From Pleodorina starrii (taxonomy: Eukaryota; Chlorophyta; Chlorophyceae; Chlamydomonadales; Volvocaceae), in assembly GCA_030267565.1 (NCBI GenBank), contig BRXU01000002.1, positions 2,294,001-2,358,000 on the forward strand: a stretch of 64,000 bases of DNA, written 5' to 3'. This document shows, one piece after another, positions 1-11,700 of this stretch. Within the stretch, counting starts at the first letter, position 1, and the number at the start of each line of letters is the position of its first letter. Below the pieces are notes generated by a model. It was not told the DNA's origin. It searched no databases and saw only the letters and a list, made by a program, of their open reading frames with translations. The translations under genes were made by a program, and so were the position numbers.

Positions 1-67
1 CCTTCAGTCACGTGCCAATTGTGTCACGGCTGTCCCAGGCTGGGAAGGCGGTCGGTGGAGGGGGCGG

Positions 68-2406
68 TCAGAGCTGGAACACAGCGCGCTCGGGCCCGGG
101 GGTCTTGGTGGGGTCGATGGCGGTGAGCACCTGACGGGGCGGGGAGGGCGAGGTGGGCGAGGTGGCGAGAAGAGGTGAGGAGGCGCGACGAGGGTGTGAA
201 GGCAGGTACGTGGGCAAGGCGACCAGGGAGGGAAGAAGGAAGAAAGAATGGAAGGAAAAAGGGGAGAGCGGGAAAGAGAGGAAGGGGAGGGGAAGGAGGA
301 AGGGGAGGAGGAAGGGAGGCACAAGGGCCTTGATGATGACGGGAGGGCGTGGACGGCATCCGGGTACCCTAAAACCCTACAACCCATGGCCTATTCGAAA
401 TGATCAAGTCCCACACGTGCGCAAATCCACCTTGCCGTGCCCCCCCTCCACACACACACACGGCCCTACCCCCGTCCCCACATCCTCACACCTTGTTGTC
501 GGCCTTCTTGGAGAACAGCGCCTTGCACACCAGCGTCGCCACATCCTCGCGGTGGATCATGCCGGAGGCCATGGCGTCCTCAGTCAGGATGGCGGACCCG
601 GTGGCGGGCTCCGAAACCAGGCCGCCGGGGCGGATGATCACGTACGTCAGCTTGCCGGCGGCGCCGGCAGCCTGCGTTAGTTCAGGTGCAAGCGAGCGCG
701 GGCGGGCAGGACGGCATGACATATGTAGGGAGGGTTGCAAATGCATTTGTGCGTGTGCGATGTGGGTAATAAAAATTATGTGTGGTTATAACCGCGGGGT
801 CCAGACCCTCGGACGTGTGTGTGTGTGCGTGAGACTGTGTGTGGAAAGGCAAGGTGCCGGCACTGATGTTGCCCAGGAGGTAGCTCCCTCCGACGGCTTC
901 CCCCACAAGAGGGAGAGAGAGCGGTCTTCTTCCAGCGCCGCGCCCCACGACTCCCAGCCAACCGGAGCTCAGGCATGCGGGTTGCAGCTGCGACTCCAGC
1001 CCCAGGCTTCCGGGGCCCTACCCACATGCGCCATTCACACGCGCCCCTCCCGCTAGCCCTTGCCGCCCTTGCCGCCTCCCCATCCTCCTCCGCCCCCCAC
1101 CCCCGCATCCCCCCCACCTTGAGGTGCTCCTCCGCCTTGTCCTTCTCCACCAACACCGGCTTCAGAACGTTGTACACGCGCTCGCCTGCGCAGGAAAATG
1201 AGACAGGGCAGGGCAGGGCAGTGAAGGGCAGGACAGGGGGGAATTAAGGCAACCCGCAGGTGTCACCGGGGTGACGTAAGCAACCGAGGCGAGGTCTACG
1301 CACATGGACCCAGCAATACATACAGAGGGAGGGGGGGTTGCAGGCAAGCTCATCGGACGGAGTCACGCGGCGCGAATCGTCACGGAGGCTGGCCCTGCGC
1401 CAGCGGGCTGGCAGCGTGTCTGGAACAGGCGCCGAGAACACAGGCGCCAGGAGAAGCCGAGGTGGTGGAGGCGCTGTGTTGCCCCGCACAGCCCTGCCGT
1501 GCTCCACCCAGGGCGGCCCCCCCGCCCAAAATCCAAACCGGCCTTCTCTCGCCCTCCTAGCCGATGGGCACCCACCCGGCGCTTCCTTGCTGTCACCGCA
1601 GCCCACACTGGTGACCAAAATGAACTTCTTGACGCCCTTGCGGATGGCGGCGTCGATGATGTTGATGTTGCCCTCGCTGTCGACCCGCGGGTCGGCCACA
1701 CTGCCGCCCAGAGTGCACACCACTGCGTCAACCTCCTCGATGCCTGGGAGAGGGAGAGGGAGGGGGTGAGGGCGAGCCCGATGGATGTGCAGGTGGGGGC
1801 AGGGGAGGGTTATGTCCTCCAGAGGTAGGCCGCATCCCATCAACGGCGAACGAGTGCGGGCTGCTGAGTGCGGGAAATTTGGGGGTATACATACCCAGCC
1901 GATGTGCGTGAGCTAGGGTGAGAGATGGGTCTGGAGATCTGCGTCCATGGGAGGGACCACGGCATAGGGGGCGTCTTGCGTCCCCCCTGCCTCGTCTTCA
2001 CGTTCCCGGGCCTGCGCCACCTCGTTCCCGACCCAACGCTTCTCGCGCGCAGCCCGCTAGCCCGCAGGTTACGCTCACCGTCGTATACGCGCTGCACGTC
2101 GTCCTTGTTGAGGGCATCGCCCTTGGGCACGAATGCCATCATCTTTTCGATCTCCGCCTTGCGCACGTCGGTGCGCTGCATCATCCAGACCCAGGAGCCC
2201 ATGTCCTTGAGCTTGCGGGTGACGTGCAGCGCAACACCACCGCCGCCGCAGACCAGGATGCTGGCATTGTCGGGGTCGAGCTCGTAGGACGCCGTCGCGC
2301 GCATCGTAAGGGGCCGGCTACGGCGGACCGAGTTGATCTTGGCGCTGAGGAACGGCTGGACCCGAGCGCAGCGCCCGGACGTCTGGGCAAGCCTTTGAGC
2401 CTGCAT
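68..2406 (-). CDS. Plastid-type NAD(P)-binding NmrA-like (atypical SDR) protein
   Basis: Five exons: 2079-2406, 1576-1743, 1118-1185, 492-671 and 68-130. All join in phase to give 268 aa from the ATG at 2404-2406 to the stop at 68-70. The first 40 residues or so are rich in Arg, Ser, Gln and Ala and lack acidic residues, which fits a chloroplast transit peptide (inference). The Rossmann nucleotide site follows (ILVCGGGGVALHV). Later come VDAVVCTLGGSV, the central strand FILVTSVGCGDS, and a C-terminal YVIIRPGGL block that is typical of NmrA/Ycf39/TIC62-like atypical short-chain dehydrogenases. The Gly-rich loop departs from the usual GxxGxxG. No classical SDR Tyr-x3-Lys site stands out, so it may bind dinucleotide without classical SDR catalysis. 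The substrate cannot be named from sequence. It is divergent from the Aquarius gene with 383 bp between the two ATGs. The 3' UTR runs off the left edge. Confidence 0.85.
764..800 (+). repeat. Weak intron-element left-end motif in intron 3 of the NmrA-like gene
   Basis: GGGTAATAAAAATTATGTGT, then GGTTATAACCGCGGGG, has the GGGTAA...ACCGC pattern of the family but is diverged. Confidence 0.25.
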
Positions 2407-2789
2407 CGTCGGTCGGGTCGCGGTGTGATAGATGTCCCGACAAGTGGAAGATCCGGGTGAAATGCGCGACTAGGTATTCGTTCCTGCGGAATGTGCGAAA
2501 GATCAACGGGATATTAAGCAGGTCCAGCAAAATGTACGATCAACCAACTTACCAACTCCTGCGTCTCCTTGGCAAGTCGGAACTCGGTCGCCTCTGTAGT
2601 GGTGGACGTATTGAAAGTTGCAAATCGGTGCTGTCCATAAATTTACGTGACAGCCTTACGCAAATTTACGTAGGAGCACTGTTGCCTTCACACTGACACT
2701 TCTGCCATTAAACTATACTAGTCCTGCATTGATAACTTAGCCGCGGCGCAGGGCGAATAGCCCGGCCGCCAGGTCGTTGAAGTTTAACC
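2407..2789. promoter_or_regulatory. Shared divergent promoter region between NmrA-like gene and AQR
   Basis: These 383 bp separate the start codons of two genes that point away from each other, so the stretch must contain both 5' UTRs and both promoters. It is visibly richer in A and T than the flanking exons, especially 2630-2740. I see no clear TATA box in a useful position. The call rests on gene layout only. Confidence 0.55.
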
Positions 2790-5700
2790 ATGTCGGAGGA
2801 GGCTGACAAAGCGGAGCCCATGGTTGCGGGCGATGAGCAGCAGCCAGATGCTGAGTTAGCGCAGGAGCCTGCAGCACAGGAAGAGCCTGTAGTTGCTGGC
2901 GAGGGCGGGGAAGGCGGAGAGGAGCCAGCTGCGAAGAAGCCCAGGCTGTCAGCGGCGCCAAAGTTTGCGCCGAAAGAGCTCCAAGTAAAGGGCTCTGCTC
3001 CAGCAAAGGTTCAGCAGCCGAAGGGGCAGCAGGGGAAGCAGGCGGCTGGTCCACGATCGATACCGCGACAGCAGCCGGCGTTTCAACAGCAGCAGAAGGG
3101 CCCGCAGCAAATGCCGATTAAGCAGCCGGGGTCGCTGCTAACTGTCTCCGAGGTGCGCTCAAATAAGCTTCTCGGATCGACATCTCTGTCTCCGGTTCCG
3201 CGGGCGAAAAGCAGCGCGCCCTGTCCAGCCACAAACCCATGCAAGAAAGCACGACGTCACACACGGTCTCGCTCCCGCAGATCGTCACGGACAAGCTCAC
3301 AAAGACAGCACATAAGAACTGGTCCAACGCAGCGCGCGCCCGGAACCCGCCGCCGGCGTTCAAACCAAAGCTGGTGTCGTCCATCTACCGCGACGAGCTC
3401 GGCGGGGGCAGCATGTCGCGGGGCCCCAGCTTCAAGCGCGTGATGCTGCTGGAGGTGTCGCAATACCTGGAGAACTACCTGTGGCCAAACTTTGACCCGG
3501 AGACCGCCAGCTTTGAGCACGTTATGTCGATCGTGCTCATGGTAAACGAAAAGTTCCGGGAGGGCATTCCGGCCTGGACATGCTTCCACACGCGGGAGGT
3601 GCGTGGGCCGGGCGGAGGGAGGGGAGGCAGGGGGCGGGGAAGGGAGCGCCGCTTGGGAGCCGGGGCAAGGGGGGCCGGGGCCAGAGCCTCGGGGGTTGGG
3701 GTTTGGGGGCCGGCATAGAACGAGTGGTCACGTGGGTGGGTGGGTGGATGGGTGGGTGGATGGGAAAGTGGGTGTATGTGTGGATCTTGGGTGGGCGGGT
3801 GGGTGTGTGGGTGAGCGGGCGGCGGGAAAGGGGGTGGGTAGGCATGTCGGCACGTGTGGGGTGCTTTACAGAGGCAATATGGCTCAGCACCTGCATGTGG
3901 GGCAGGGGCGGGGGTAGAGGGGGTTTTGCAGTGTCCTGTGTGGCGGCCCCCGTCCCTACTCAACCTCCCCCCCGGCCCGGCCGGACATGTTGGCGCCCCA
4001 GGACGTCTTTCCGGGCTTGTTCAAGCGGGTGGTGTCGCTGAAGGAGGGCCGGGAGGCGAAGCTGCGAATACACGAGCGGACCGCCTACGTGCTGTTCATG
4101 ATCCGGTCCTTCCAGGTGCGGCTGGGCCGTGAGGAGCCGCGAGGTTGCGCATGAGGGTGGTGGGCGGCGTGGAGGCGCGGGGCTGCATGTGGGGCCGTTG
4201 AGGATGTGTGTGGGCGGCTTTATGCATCACACCGGGGTGACCCAGAGGTGACCGGGGGTTACGTACAGGAAGTGCCCGGAGTCTAGTGCAGGGCTGGCGA
4301 GAGCCCCGTAAGGGGCGGCCCAGCCGCTCCCGGGCTCTACGGCCTTGTCCGCGCCTAAAGCGCTCCTCTGCACAAAAGGCGTCTCTCCTCCTCTGCTGCT
4401 GCCGCCGCTAATCCTACCGCGTCCCACTGATTCTGCTCCTGACCCCGTCCATTCGCCAATTGTGCCTGCCGACCGACCGACCGACTCGGGGGGGGGGTGG
4501 GGTTCGTGGCCGTGCAGTCTCTGGAGGATGAGATGGTTCGCGCCCAGGCGCTGCGCGTGGTATCGCTGCCGCTGTGGCACGCGCTGTCGCCGGGGCGGCT
4601 GCAGCTTGAGCTGCACGCGCACGAGGCGCTGGCCAAGCACTGGAAGGCGGCGGCCAAGAAGGAGGCCAAGGCGGCCGCCAAGAGGGCCAAGGAGAAGGGG
4701 GGCGACAAGGGGGAGGGGAAGGAGGGGGGCTATGTGCCGGCGGCGCAGCGGCCGGAGGTGCGCTTCCTGCCGGCACTGCTGGACGAGTTCCTGGCGGTGA
4801 TGGATAAGGTGAGGAGGGAGGGGAGGGACGGGGAGGGGAGAGGCGGGGAGGGGAGGGACGGGGAGGGGAGGGGAGAGGCGGGGAGGGACGGGGAGGGGAG
4901 AGGCGGGGAGTGGAGGGACGGGGTGGGGAGGGGAGGGGAGGGACGGGGAGGGGCGGGGAGGGACGGGGAGGGACGATGGGGAGGCGGAGCGGCTGGGAGT
5001 GACAGGGTGGGGCGGTTGGGAATGATAGGGGAGAGGCGGGCAGTGCAATTGGCGGCCTCGGCTTCTGACGTATGGTGGGCGGGCGGCAAGGGGGCCGCTC
5101 AGTTGCGGGACGGTCCCGCCGAGGGAGGACATCCGGGACTGGGGAGGGAGGACGAGAGGGGATCGGGGCTGGGGTCGTGCAGTGGACCCATCCCCATCTC
5201 CATCTCCGGTGTCACTTCCAATTCCGCATTGCACTCGAACAAACGACCCACCACCCCCGGGGCCCGGGCCACCGCCGGTCTGCTGCAGGTGGTCATCCCG
5301 CCCACGGACCCGGGCTGCTTCCCGAAGCTGAACAGGGCGGCGCTGCTGTATTGCGAGCGCTTCATGGAGTTCCTCATTGATCTGTTGTCGCAGGTAGGGG
5401 CAGGGAGAGGGTCGGGTCGGGTGGGGGCAGGGTGGGCTAGGTGGGGGGTAGGGTGGGCGTAAGGCCGGTGCCTGCCGTGTGGGCGCGCTGGGGCGCCCCA
5501 AGACGTCCCCGGGTTGTGACGCGCCGCCGCATGTATGTTGCCTGAACAGGCACAGCACACCGGCCACCATCGTTGCCCCAGCCATGCGCCGTCCATCCAT
5601 CCGCCCGCCCGTCCGTCCACTCGGGTGGCTGGCAGCCAAATCTGTCACCCCACCACATGTGACTGAGAAGTAAAGGAAATGTATGGACGCGTATCGGGGC

Positions 5701-8700
5701 GCAATCTTGACGCATGTGGACTATTGGACGCGGTTCGCCCCCCGCGCCAACGCCCGCATCTCTCGTCGGCCCCCTCTCGCTCGCAGCTCCCCACCCGGCG
5801 CTTCGTGCGCACCCTGCTAGATGACCGGGCGCTGCTGGTCAAGTGCCGAATGAGCAAGCTGTTCAAATACACGCCGCCGCCGCCAGGCGCGGCGGCGGCG
5901 GCGGAGGCCGCGGCCAAGGCCGCCAAGGCGGCCGCCAAAGCCGCGGCCAGGGCGGCGGCGAAGAAGGCAAGAGAGGGCGGGCAGCAGCCGACCAGCAACG
6001 GCGGGGCCGCGGGCGAGGAGGCGGCGGAGGCCGGGGGCGAGGGCGAGGAGTCGGCGGATGAGGAGGAGGAGGAGGACTCGCAGGTGGAAGGAGGGGAGAG
6101 CGGCGAGGGCGAGGAGGAGGACGCCGGCAGCAGCAGCAGCGACAGCGAAGAGGGGGAGGGAGAGCAGGCGGAGGGGGAGGGTGAGGGGCAGGAGGCGGAG
6201 GCTGCCAATGAGGCGGCCGAGACTGCAGCCACCGCGGAGGACGCGGCGAACGACGCCGTCGCCAATAGCGGCGCCGAAGGCGCTGCGCCCAGCACCGCCG
6301 CCGGGGAGGGCACGGAGGCGGCAGCCGCCGCGACCCCGGGCCGCGGCGGCGGCGGCAGCCGCGGCCGCGGTCGGGGTCGTGGCCGGGGCAGAGGCTCCTC
6401 CCCAGCGCGTGGGCGAGGGCGGGGCCGAGGCAGCGGTGGCGGTGGCCGGCGGCGGAGCCGTGCGCGGTCCGCCGCCGCGGCGACGGACGGCGAGCAGCAG
6501 CAGGCCCGCCGACCCGTGGGTCAGGCCAGCAACACGCTGTTCCGCCAGCTTGTGGACCTGTTCGCCTACTACATGACCTTCCCCATTGACGACCACACGG
6601 GGGAGCCCCTCACGGACGATGACATCACTGCGGCGCACTACGAAAAGGTAAGGAGGGGGCAGGCGCAAGGGGGGGCGGGCTGGGCACGGGGGAGCGGGCT
6701 GGGCACGGGGCCCCGGGCGGGGCGGTGCGGGCTGGGATGGTGGCGGGAGCGGCAATGACGGAGATGCGTGGCCCGAGGCGCTGGAGGGAGGCCTCGGTGG
6801 GGTTGCTGCGGTGGAGGTTGGGTGGGTGGAGGGCTGGGGTACCGGGTGTTGGTGGGTGGTGAGGTCGTGGAGGGGTGCTGCTGCCCGGGTTTTCTGTGCA
6901 GCCCAGGTCGGATCGAATCCAATCGAAGGAGGGGGGTTTAGTTCAGGCGTGTGTTGTTAGTGCCGAGGACCGCGTTGCGCCTCGCCTGGGCCCCCACCTC
7001 TGAACCCCCTTTATCCCGGGGATTGCTTTCGTCTCCCTGTCGCAGCCCTGTCGTCAGCTTGCCTACCCAAACGCACTGTTTTCCGTGCGTCTGTGCCCCT
7101 CCCCCCGGGCCTGGCTGCAGGTGTGTCAGTTCCAGCGGCTGTGCTTCAAGCACTGGACACACGTGGAGCAGCTGCACGAGCTGGCGCTCAGCAACTGCGG
7201 AGCGGTGGAGCAGCGGGAGAACCTGAGGTGCGCGGGTGGGGGTGGGCGTGGGGGTTATAAAGAGAAAATCGCAGCGGAGAAGGAGACGGCGTGAGCGAAC
7301 GGACCCAGAACCCAGCCATACCCAGTAACCTTACCCGGGGGGGGGGGGAAAGAGGCGCGGAGGAGGGGCGTAATCGTGTTGGGGTGGCGTTGAAAGTACC
7401 TGGACGGACGGAGGGATTCCACAGCCGCTTCCTGCCGGCCAGCTCCACCTTCGACTGCTTCCACAGCTCCCGCCCTGGCCCCCGCCCTGCCCCGGTTGCG
7501 GCCGCCCCACGGGCTCCGGCCTATACGTGGATAACCCCCTCCCCGGTTGCTGTTGCCCCTGGCTGTGCAGGCGGCAGCTCTCCGCGCTGTCTCCCGAGCA
7601 GCTGCGCCACCTGCTGTGTCGCCAGCTGCGACTGGTGGGGGAGGACGACCCGTGGGCCGATGACACGGCCTTCCTCATGGAGGTGGGTGAAAGGGGGGGG
7701 AAGGGGGAGGGGAGGGCGGGGGGCAGCAGTCTTCCGCCGCCACAGGGCCACTTGCGCCGCCGCAGGGGCCACAACAGCCGGGCGGGCCGCCGGGCGGGGC
7801 CACCAACGCGGCAGCCAGGGCCGCTGCTTCTGCCGTTGCGGGGTCTTGTTTAGCTGACCTGACCCACATATGGGGCAGCGCAGGCGCCCGGACCGGACCG
7901 GGCGGGTTGCGCTGCTCGCCAACCGTGTGGGAGGAAGACACGGTACCGCACCAACTGGGCTGCGGCTGCCGTTTTGACCCCCCAACCACCACCACCACCA
8001 CCCGCCCCCTCGCCCCGGGCAGGTCCTGGTGAGCACGTACGAGCGGCGGCGCAGTCAGCGGGAGGTGGTGAACGAAATGCCGCTGTACCCGACGGAGGGG
8101 CTGCTGTGGGACGAGAGCCAGGTGAGGGGGGCGGCAGGGGGGAGGGCCGGGCCCGGCGGGGGGGAGGAGGACAGAAGGTCGTGGACAGTCATAGGAAGTT
8201 GTGGAGTGGAGAGGAAAGTCGTGGCATATAATGGAATGGAGGCGGTGTGAAGCGGTGGCCCCCGGAACCGAGAGCGAGTCGACAGCTACCGAGCACACGC
8301 ACCTGGAGGAGCCCGGGGCTGGGGGCTGGGGGAAGGATCTCGCCGCCACCTTGTTTTCGAGTTATCGAGGTCGTGAGTCGTGAGGGTTGAAACCTTGCTG
8401 CCGGCACCGCACCGGCAGCACACACCTCCCTCCCTCCCCCCCCACTCCGATCCCGAATTCATTCTCGGGACTCGCCACCTGCGCCGCCCCTCCCGCCCCC
8501 ACCCCCTCCCCACCGGGTTGTCCCCAGATCCCTGCATCTTCGGAGCACTACACGGGCGAGGGCGCCCTGGCGCTGCCCAAGCTCAACCTGCAGTTCCTGA
8601 CGGTCCACGACTACCTGCTGAGGAACTTCCACCTGTTCAGGTGCGAGGGGAGGGAAGGGGAGGGTAATAAGAGGGAAGGGAAGGGAACATGCGGCGCGGT

Positions 8701-11700
8701 GGGTTGGGTTGGGTTGGGCCGCAGTGGCGGTTTCCCAACCGAGCGACCGATGTGCGCGACCGTTGCGCGACCAGTCTGGCCCCACCCAACCCCCCGACCC
8801 CCGCCCGCACATCGCAACGCCATTCCGGTATTTTGTATTTGGTTTGGACTTTCTTAGACACCGGCTGTCCGCCTGTCGGATTGCCGCTTTGGGGCTTTCA
8901 TACGGTACTCCATACCCCACCCGCACGTCATGTCCCGTGTCCGTCCCCCCGCTGTGGTCGGTGTCTCTGTGTGTGTGTGTGTGTGTGTGTCTACTTTCCC
9001 CGCACAGGCTGGAGGCGACGTATGAGATCCGTGAGGACATTGCGGACGTGCTGGGCCGCATGGGCGCCTACTGGGGCGACGACGACCGGGTGCGGTTCGC
9101 GGGGTGGGCGCGAATGGCGCTGCCGCTGGGCTCCTTCAAGGTGCGGGGGCGGGGGTGGGTAGTGGGGTGGGGTGGTGGGGTGTGGCTGGGGTGTGAGCAG
9201 TCCTGGCCGGGGGCTGAGGGGAGGCGGGGCCGGGGCCCGGGCTGGGTAGTACCACCGATGGACGTGTGACACGCTACCAACGCACGATGCTTCCCGCTTC
9301 CTGACCCCTCCCTCGGCGGTGGTAGTGGTAGTTGTGGTGGTGGTAGTCGTGGTGGTGGTGGTACCTTGTTTACTAGCCCTTCCTGGGCGCCGCCGCTTCC
9401 TGGTCCACTCCCCCTCTCCCTCGGCTTTGTGACCCGATGCATCCCCGCGCCTCCTCGGGCCCCCGTCCCCGTCCGTTTCGCAGGTGACCGAGGTCCGCAA
9501 GCCCAACGTGGGTGAGGCCAAGCCCGCGGCGGTGAGCGCCAATGTGGTGGTGGACACGCGGCCGCTGAGGGGCGACGTGCGCGCAGAGTGGGACGAGATC
9601 AAGCAGCACGACGTGCTGTTTCTGATGACTGTCCGTCCGCCCAGCGCCGAGGCGGCCGCTGCAGCGTTTGCGGACGGGCGGGAGCCCAACGCCGCGGAGA
9701 AGCACGGGCTGGTGTACGTGCGCGGATGCGAGGTGATCGAGGTCCGAGACGAGGGCGGCAGGTGGGTGTAGGGGGGGGGTGTTGGGGAGGGGGGTGGCGC
9801 CTGCGGGGATGCGGGTGCGCGGCGGTGGGTAGGGTATGCGGCGGGGATGGGGAATGAGGGGGATGAAAGGGGGGTTGCGCGACGACGCGTGTGCGGGGAG
9901 GGTTTCGGCGCGCGTGGGAATGTTTCGGAGCTCGGGGTTTCGAGACAGCCCCGGGACCAGATGTTGTGTGTACTAGTGTACCCAAGTGCCATTATCGCAT
10001 ATTCTCTCTCAATCCGGCCTCCCTCTTTTCCTTGGCCTTCCCTTCCCTTTCCCCTCCCTTTCCCTCCCCCCCCCCTCAGGCTTATGAACGACTTCACCGG
10101 CCGCGTGCGGCGCGACGAGGCCAAGCCCCCCGAGGGCTTCTCCCGCACCCTCACCGTGGCCCTGGACACCGCCCAGTACCAGCTGGACATGAACACCATG
10201 GCCCGACACAAGAGCGAGGACCCCTACGCAACATTCAACCTCGTCATGCGGTGGGTCGTGCGACCCGCCCCCCTCCCGACCTCTCTCTCACTCACGTGTC
10301 CCGTGGCCCGTGTTCCGACCGGACTCGCTGTGCTTGCACCCTCCCACACCACCGCCACCTCCTCCCGCCACCGCAACCCCCCATCGCCTCCCCAAACCCC
10401 CTTCAAACCCCCTGCCCCCTCCTTCCCGCCCTCAGTCGCAAGCCCAAGGAGAACAACTTCAAGGCGGTCCTGGAGTCCATCCGCGACCTCATGAACGACG
10501 AGACCGCCGTCATACCGCCCTGGCTGCACGACGTCTTCCTGGGCTACGGCGACCCGGCGGCAGCGCAGGCGCGCGTGCCCGGCACCGCCGCTGCCGCGGC
10601 GGCCGCCGATGCGGATGCGGGCAGCGGCGGCGGCGTGGGCGGCCAGCCGCCCCTTCGGACGGTGGACTTTGGCGACACGTTTCTCGACGCGGAGCACGTG
10701 GTGGAGGCCTTCCCGCAGTTCAAGGTGCGAGTCACCCGGCAACTGCTGCTTTTCCTTGTCTTGTGCGCGGCGGGCCGATGTCCACTTGCGGTGTACAATG
10801 CTTGACGGCGAATGCTAGGTTGGTGCTAAGTTTTTTGGTGGGATGTAATGTGGGCCCGGTTTCATGTTTACCAACTCAACCCCCCCTTGCTGACGGTATC
10901 TTCTCCTCTCATCGCAGCGCCCCTCCGCACCGCCCCTCCGCAGGTGTCGATCGTCAATCGCTCCGGAGGCCCCAAGCCGGTGCCGCCCTTCAGGGTCACA
11001 TTCCCCGAGGAGCCGGCGGCGGCGCAGGCGGACGGGCCTTCCACGTCCGGAGCCGCGGAGGCGGAGGCGGCCTCGGCCGCCGGTGGAGCCGGCGACAGCG
11101 CCTCGGCCGCCTCCTCCCGTCCCGGTCCCGGTCCCGGGGAGTTGTTGGTGGAGAGCTATGTGCCTCCCGACCCGGGGCCCTACCCGCAGGACCAGCCCCG
11201 CCGCAACGCTGTGCGCTTCACGCCGGTGCAGGTGCGTGTGTGTGTATGTGTGTGTATATGTGTGTCAGTGTGTGCGTGGGGGTAACAAATAAAAACCGCA
11301 GCGTTGGATGGGCCGTTGGATGGGCCGTTGGCGCCAGCGGGCCGACGTGTCCCCAAGCCGCCGCGACGACCGCCTTCCGGCATCGCGCCTCCTCCGCTCC
11401 CCATCGCCCATCGCCCATGGCAGCCGCCCCCCCCCGACATGTGGCCTATACGTGGAGAACCCCACAGACACGTCCCTTCGTTGCGAATGTGTTTTTCTTC
11501 CCCCCATACACACGCACCCACGCTCCCGCACATGCATACACGCACTTGCACACACGCACACTCACCCTCCACTATGACAACCCCACGGCAGGTGGAGGCG
11601 ATTGCCGCGGGCGTGCAGCCCGGTCTGACCATGGTGGTGGGTCCCCCCGGCACCGGCAAGACCGACACGGCGGTTCAGATCATGACGGTGCTGTACCACA

